A stretch of 8,011 bases of DNA, taken from contig CACZNZ010000132.1 of the NCBI GenBank assembly GCA_902782625.1, positions 1-8,011 of the forward strand, in the 5' to 3' direction. Origin of the DNA: an uncultured Lachnospiraceae bacterium. Its GTDB lineage: Bacteria > Bacillota > Clostridia > Lachnospirales > Lachnospiraceae. The notes beneath the pieces are model-generated. The model did no database searches, was not told the origin of the DNA, and saw nothing but the letters and a program-made list of their open reading frames with translations. Positions 4,452-8,011 of the stretch are shown here, piece after piece. The first letter of the stretch is position 1, and each line of letters opens with the position of its first letter. The translations under genes and the position numbers were made by a program.

Positions 4452-7322
4452 ATGAATATAATGCATCAGGAGATTATCAAATTATTAAAAGAAATAGATG
4501 AAATATGTAAAAAATATGATATTACATATTATGCAGCAGGCGGAACGACCATCGGTGCGATACGTCATCGTGGATTCATCCCATGGGATGATGATGCTGA
4601 CATCTATATGACAAGGAATGAATTCTATCGTTTCCGGGAAGCATTTCAGAAAGAAAAACCGGAAGGACGTGTCCTGGAATGTCTTACCGACAATCCGGAG
4701 TATCCTGCTACTATACCGAGGTATACTGACGACACCACTTCTATGGTAGGTAAATTCCATGTCTTAAATACCTGCTCGGCAGGAATGGTGATCGATGTAT
4801 TTATCCTTGATCCCGTACCGGATGATGTGGAAAAACAAAGGGAATATATCGCCAAATTATTTATATTCTCCGATTATGTCATGCCGTATTACGTCTATTC
4901 CAACAGAGCAGATACCCGCTATCTCGGGATGTATGATGAATACAAAAAGCTTGAGGAAAAGATCGGACGGGAAGGTGTGATCAAAAAACTGACAGAAGAG
5001 CTGTTTTCCTACGATGATGAAGAATGTAATTATTATGTTCTCCGTTGGGGTACGCTACCACATGTTTTCCCGAAAGAATACTTTGGAGAACCGGTATATT
5101 ATCCATTTGAAGATATGCAGGTGCCACTGCCTGCCATGTGGTATGAATACCTTGTGCAGCTTTACGGTCCGAAGTGGATGTACATTCCTGATCATGATGA
5201 TCAGGAAGCACACAGCCACATTATTGACGTAGAACACAAATACACCAACTATCTGATCGATGCAGACCGGTTTATCGATAAAAAAGAGACGCTTGATATG
5301 TATCTGACCAGAAAAGGGATTGTCTATCACCGTCAGAGATATTTAAGAGAATTCCAGGATTATATTATGGAACAGAATGTCAAGGCCGGTGTTGCTTCCC
5401 AGGAAAAATACATTGAACATAACGGGTTTGATGTTCCGGCACTGTTTGAAGCCGGGGAATATAAAAAGATTCTGGAAATCTACCAGAAATATCTGGATTT
5501 CCAGTTCGGCAAATCAGCCATCGGAGCCATGAGACATTCTTATATGTACCGGTTCCGCAACAGAGTTTATGTCCCGCTTCCGGATGATCAGCTCTATATC
5601 GTGCTCTACAGTCTTTGGTTTACAGGACAGTTTGCACGGGCTAGAACGATCATGGACATCAGGAAGGCGCATGGAGAACTGACACCGGACCTTGTGTGGA
5701 TGGATGAAAGGATTACGCTGATCTATCAGATCCTGCAGCAATTCTATACAAACGATTACGAGAAGGCACAGTTACTGATAGAAAAGCTTGATGAAACGGA
5801 ACGCAAAAAGATCCGCGATGTGGAAAAAATGCAGCTTCAGATGGACTGTGAACGTCTCTCTGCTGAGGAATGCAAAGCAAGAATTCCACAGATATCCGAT
5901 GTGCTTTCCAAAGGAAAGTACGATGCGGAATATACCAAGATCCTGGGCGATTATTATTACAAGGCAGGAGACGAAGACAAGGCCAAAGAACTGTATCTGA
6001 AAGCAGAACCTGATCTGACGAACGGAATGATGCTTCTGGACATTTCGGATAAATATCACATCGCGCCTAATTATAATACCCCGGCCCGCAAAACACCGTT
6101 GACCATCATGCAAAGAGCACAGTTTAAGATGCTGTGTGAGGTAGATGACATCTGCAGGGAAAACGGGATCCAGTATGTACTGATTCACAAGACGCTCTGG
6201 TATGTATGGTATCATCGAAATCTCCCGCCGAGTTCGGAAAGCGCGATCGCGATGACACCGGATCAGGCACTCAGGTTTGTGAAGGCATTCGAGAAAAAAG
6301 ACAGACCGGGAAGAAGAATCGAGTATACCCTGAACAATCCGGAACACAGTGCGTTTGGGATAGATTACATCAACGATAACACACTGACCTTCAGCTGGGG
6401 AGAACCGGAAGATGACGGTAGACCACTCTGCCTGAGAATTCACATTTTAAAGATCAAAGACAGAAGAGGACTACACTGGAAATATGTAAGGCTGCTTGAT
6501 ACGGCACAGATTCTCAGAGAACGCCGGGATAAAGGAAAACTCGATAAGTGGGATAAGGACAGATTTACCAGTATCTTCACTTCACCGATCATCGCCATCA
6601 AAGGAAAAGATAAGCTCGCGCAGGAAGTGTTCAAAGAGTACTGTTCGATGGAGCAGGATCCGGCCGATCCGGCTTACTACACGACACTTTCCAATGGAAG
6701 AAGGAATATCGGCAAGAAGATTCCGGCCCGCCATATCGAAAAAACAGGGGAGATTCGTCTGTATGGAAGATCTTTTATGATTCCTTCGGATATGGAAGAG
6801 TATATCCCGATTGTATACGGGAAGTATCCACTCAGAAAATATAAACTCGAGGACGGATATCCTAAGATCATGAGGTATATCGATGAGGAGATCGGCATAG
6901 AAGATTTTTCGAAAGCCGTTGACAGAAATGTAACAGATACGGAAATGTTCGCACGCTTCTGCGAGGGAGCGGCCATGAACGAGACCGTCAGTGAATACGG
7001 AAAGATCGTGGAATACAATATGGCGATTCTTTTCAGGGCAAGAGACCGTTTCCAACTCTTCCTGAAGTATATGCCGATGAAGGAGGAAATCCTGAAGGCT
7101 TATCACAAGCAGGATGTTGAGAAGCTTGATGCCATGTTCCGCGATTACTATGACGCCGTGGTTGAAAATATGCATACGTTTAAGCTTGGCATCTGTTTCG
7201 ACCAGGAGATCCTGGAAGCTTTCCTCTGGTATCTGGAGCAGATCGAAGAGCAGGGCCTTGCAGAGAAATTAAAAGAAAACATCCCAGAGGAACACCTGGC
7301 ACCGATGCAGATTCTTGACTGA
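4452..7322 (+). CDS. LicD-family protein with an intact and a degenerate LicD domain in tandem
   Basis: LicD proteins transfer phosphorylcholine or related phospho-groups to cell-surface glycans and belong to the nucleotidyltransferase fold. This 956-residue protein is much longer than the usual roughly 270 residues. Residues about 6-270 form a full LicD domain: GGTTIGAIRHRG (30-41), FIPWDDDADIYMTR (42-55), VIDVFILD (113-120). Residues about 328-536 are helical, TPR-like (for example FEAGEYKKILEIYQKYL). Residues about 551-816 repeat the LicD layout (EVDDICRENGIQY at 563-575, MTPDQALRFVKAF at 601-613), but GG is HK and the acidic motif is SSESA. A helical tail follows. No signal peptide or membrane span is seen, so it is probably cytoplasmic. 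The ATG at 4452 is chosen because it lies behind the TATAAT; the RBS (GAAAGCGAG, 4434-4442) is weak, and ATG 4461 is an alternative. The substrate cannot be told from sequence. Confidence 0.85.
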   Translation: MNIMHQEIIKLLKEIDEICKKYDITYYAAGGTTIGAIRHRGFIPWDDDADIYMTRNEFYRFREAFQKEKPEGRVLECLTDNPEYPATIPRYTDDTTSMVGKFHVLNTCSAGMVIDVFILDPVPDDVEKQREYIAKLFIFSDYVMPYYVYSNRADTRYLGMYDEYKKLEEKIGREGVIKKLTEELFSYDDEECNYYVLRWGTLPHVFPKEYFGEPVYYPFEDMQVPLPAMWYEYLVQLYGPKWMYIPDHDDQEAHSHIIDVEHKYTNYLIDADRFIDKKETLDMYLTRKGIVYHRQRYLREFQDYIMEQNVKAGVASQEKYIEHNGFDVPALFEAGEYKKILEIYQKYLDFQFGKSAIGAMRHSYMYRFRNRVYVPLPDDQLYIVLYSLWFTGQFARARTIMDIRKAHGELTPDLVWMDERITLIYQILQQFYTNDYEKAQLLIEKLDETERKKIRDVEKMQLQMDCERLSAEECKARIPQISDVLSKGKYDAEYTKILGDYYYKAGDEDKAKELYLKAEPDLTNGMMLLDISDKYHIAPNYNTPARKTPLTIMQRAQFKMLCEVDDICRENGIQYVLIHKTLWYVWYHRNLPPSSESAIAMTPDQALRFVKAFEKKDRPGRRIEYTLNNPEHSAFGIDYINDNTLTFSWGEPEDDGRPLCLRIHILKIKDRRGLHWKYVRLLDTAQILRERRDKGKLDKWDKDRFTSIFTSPIIAIKGKDKLAQEVFKEYCSMEQDPADPAYYTTLSNGRRNIGKKIPARHIEKTGEIRLYGRSFMIPSDMEEYIPIVYGKYPLRKYKLEDGYPKIMRYIDEEIGIEDFSKAVDRNVTDTEMFARFCEGAAMNETVSEYGKIVEYNMAILFRARDRFQLFLKYMPMKEEILKAYHKQDVEKLDAMFRDYYDAVVENMHTFKLGICFDQEILEAFLWYLEQIEEQGLAEKLKENIPEEHLAPMQILD

Positions 7323-7338
7323 TGCCTGAAGTTTTCTC

Positions 7339-7367
7339 TTGACAAATCTATCTTCGAATGATAGTAT
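7339..7367 (+). promoter_or_regulatory. Predicted promoter of rplJ
   Basis: A perfect TTGACA (7339-7344) is followed after 17 bases by TAGTAT (7362-7367), beginning only 16 bases after the LicD-gene stop. Transcription would start near 7374 and produce the L10 leader. A separate rplJ promoter explains how L10 and L12 expression stays independent of the foreign-looking gene upstream. Confidence 0.7.
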
Positions 7368-7375
7368 AACGCAGT

Positions 7376-7440
7376 ACGAACGCCGAAGACAGCAGGTGCC
7401 GGATGGCATAAGCGTATGCGCCTGCCGAGGAAGTATGTTA
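7376..7440 (+). ncRNA. L10 leader (ribosomal protein L10 mRNA-binding leader)
   Basis: The segment CGCCGAAGACAGCAGGTGCC (7381-7400) and CCTGCCGAGG (7421-7430) is the characteristic conserved core of the L10 leader that precedes rplJ in Firmicutes. GCAGG 7392-7396 pairs with CCTGC 7421-7425, and an apical hairpin GCATA/TATGC (7406-7410 with 7415-7419) closes with a 4-base loop. The L10(L12) complex binds this structure, a mimic of its 23S rRNA site, and represses the rplJ-rplL operon. The outer limits are approximate. Confidence 0.88.
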
Positions 7441-7458
7441 AGTTTTATCTGACACTAC

Positions 7459-7494
7459 AAGCTCTCTGTCTTTTGCAGGGAGCTTTCCTTTTGT
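7459..7494 (+). terminator. Attenuator terminator in the rplJ leader
   Basis: AAGCTCTCTG (7459-7468) pairs with CAGGGAGCTT (7476-7485), 10 bp with one G-U, around a 7-base loop, followed by the T-rich TCCTTTTGT. It lies between the L10-binding structure and rplJ, so it is probably an attenuator linked to L10 binding. GCAGG at 7475-7479, in the 3' arm, could alternatively pair with CCTGC 7421-7425 of the L10-binding stem, giving mutually exclusive folds. As the LicD gene has no terminator of its own, this also serves as its likely transcript end. Confidence 0.8.
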
Positions 7495-7547
7495 AAGTTT
7501 AGATCGCGTTGGTACACACGAATATTTAAGGAGGTGCACCAGGAAAC

Positions 7548-8011
7548 ATGGCTAAAGTTGAATTGAAGCAACCTATCGTTGACGAAATCAAAGCCCAGTT
7601 GGACGGAGCGAAATCTCTTGTAGTTGTTGATTACCGCGGAATCTCTGTAGCAGACGTTACAGAACTTCGCCGTCAGTGCCGTGAAGCGAACATCGTGTAC
7701 AAAGTGTTCAAGAACACTATGGTAAAACGTGCAGTGGAAGGCACAGAGTTTGAAGGCGTGACCGTAGACCTTGAAGGTACGAATGCATTTGCTATCTCCA
7801 AAGAAGATGCAACTGCACCTGCAAGAGTTATCGCGAACTTCATTAAAAAGAGCAAATGCTGTAAGTTGAAGAGTGGTGTTGTAGAAGGTACATACTACGA
7901 TGAGAAAGGCATTGCCACAATCGCAACGATTCCGTCAAGAGAAGAGCTTATCGCAAAATTCATGGGAAGTATTCAATCCCCTGTATCCAATTTTGCCCGC
8001 GTGATCAAGCA
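7548..8011 (+). CDS. rplJ: 50S ribosomal protein L10, cut by window edge
   Basis: L10 anchors the L7/L12 dimers to the GTPase-associated centre of the large subunit. The frame is open from the ATG at 7548 to the right edge, 154 complete codons; the family is about 165 to 180 residues, so only the C-terminal helix that binds L7/L12 is missing. Conserved parts include SLVVVDYRGISVADVTELR (23-41), VFKNTMVKRA (53-62) and IATIPSREELIAKFMGSIQS. AAGGAGGTG (7528-7536) is 11 bases before the ATG, slightly long. rplL is expected just beyond the edge. It is controlled by the L10 leader and attenuator upstream. Confidence 0.97.
   Translation, partial: MAKVELKQPIVDEIKAQLDGAKSLVVVDYRGISVADVTELRRQCREANIVYKVFKNTMVKRAVEGTEFEGVTVDLEGTNAFAISKEDATAPARVIANFIKKSKCCKLKSGVVEGTYYDEKGIATIATIPSREELIAKFMGSIQSPVSNFARVIK

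Noticed and set aside
5772..6443. 223-codon minus-strand ORF inside the LicD-family gene
   Set aside because: Lies wholly inside a coherent 956-codon gene whose two domains align with each other across this interval; no independent evidence.
1..8011. CRISPR arrays, tRNA or rRNA genes, insertion sequences
   Set aside because: No regularly spaced direct repeats, cloverleaf-like segments, transposase frames or terminal inverted repeats were seen on reading either strand.

Overview
The window looks like a chromosomal segment of a low-to-mid GC anaerobic Firmicute, most likely a clostridial Lachnospiraceae-type bacterium. Three things support this: an oxygen-sensitive class III ribonucleotide reductase, the Firmicute order rpmG-secE-nusG-rplK-rplA, and strong AGGAGGT ribosome binding sites. 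The taxonomic call is inference from gene content and protein sequence feel, not from a search.

Layout. At the left edge, on the minus strand, is the 5' two-thirds of nrdD (anaerobic ribonucleoside-triphosphate reductase), cut by the window edge. It is followed by a 654-base divergent intergenic region. On the nrdD side this holds a promoter with two NrdR-box-like sites exactly 32 bp apart and a 12-bp hairpin in the nrdD leader. In the middle is a cluster of DnaA boxes (three perfect TTATCCACA copies). On the right is the promoter and a 17-bp leader hairpin of the plus-strand ribosomal operon. That operon reads rpmG (L33, TTG start), secE, nusG, rplK (L11), rplA (L1) and ends at a 13-bp hairpin terminator. 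Both rplK and rplA are preceded by the same GTGGGAGGG...ACCACA element next to the Shine-Dalgarno sequence, which resembles the L1-binding site of 23S rRNA and is probably where L1 represses its own mRNA.

The usual next genes, rplJ-rplL, do not follow. A 2.9-kb gene for a 956-residue LicD-family protein, with its own promoter, sits between rplA and rplJ. Its protein contains an intact N-terminal LicD nucleotidyltransferase-type domain, a helical repeat-like middle, and a second LicD-like copy in which the acidic motif has been replaced. After its stop comes a separate rplJ promoter, an L10 leader RNA with an attenuator terminator, and the start of rplJ (L10), cut by the right edge.

Together the window contains translation and secretion/elongation genes with r-protein autoregulation, a dNTP synthesis gene with NrdR and possibly DnaA control, and one cell-surface-modification-type gene lodged in the ribosomal cluster. 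The most unusual items are the two-domain active/inactive LicD protein and its position, the DnaA-box cluster beside nrdD, and the unexplained long leader hairpins of rpmG and nrdD.
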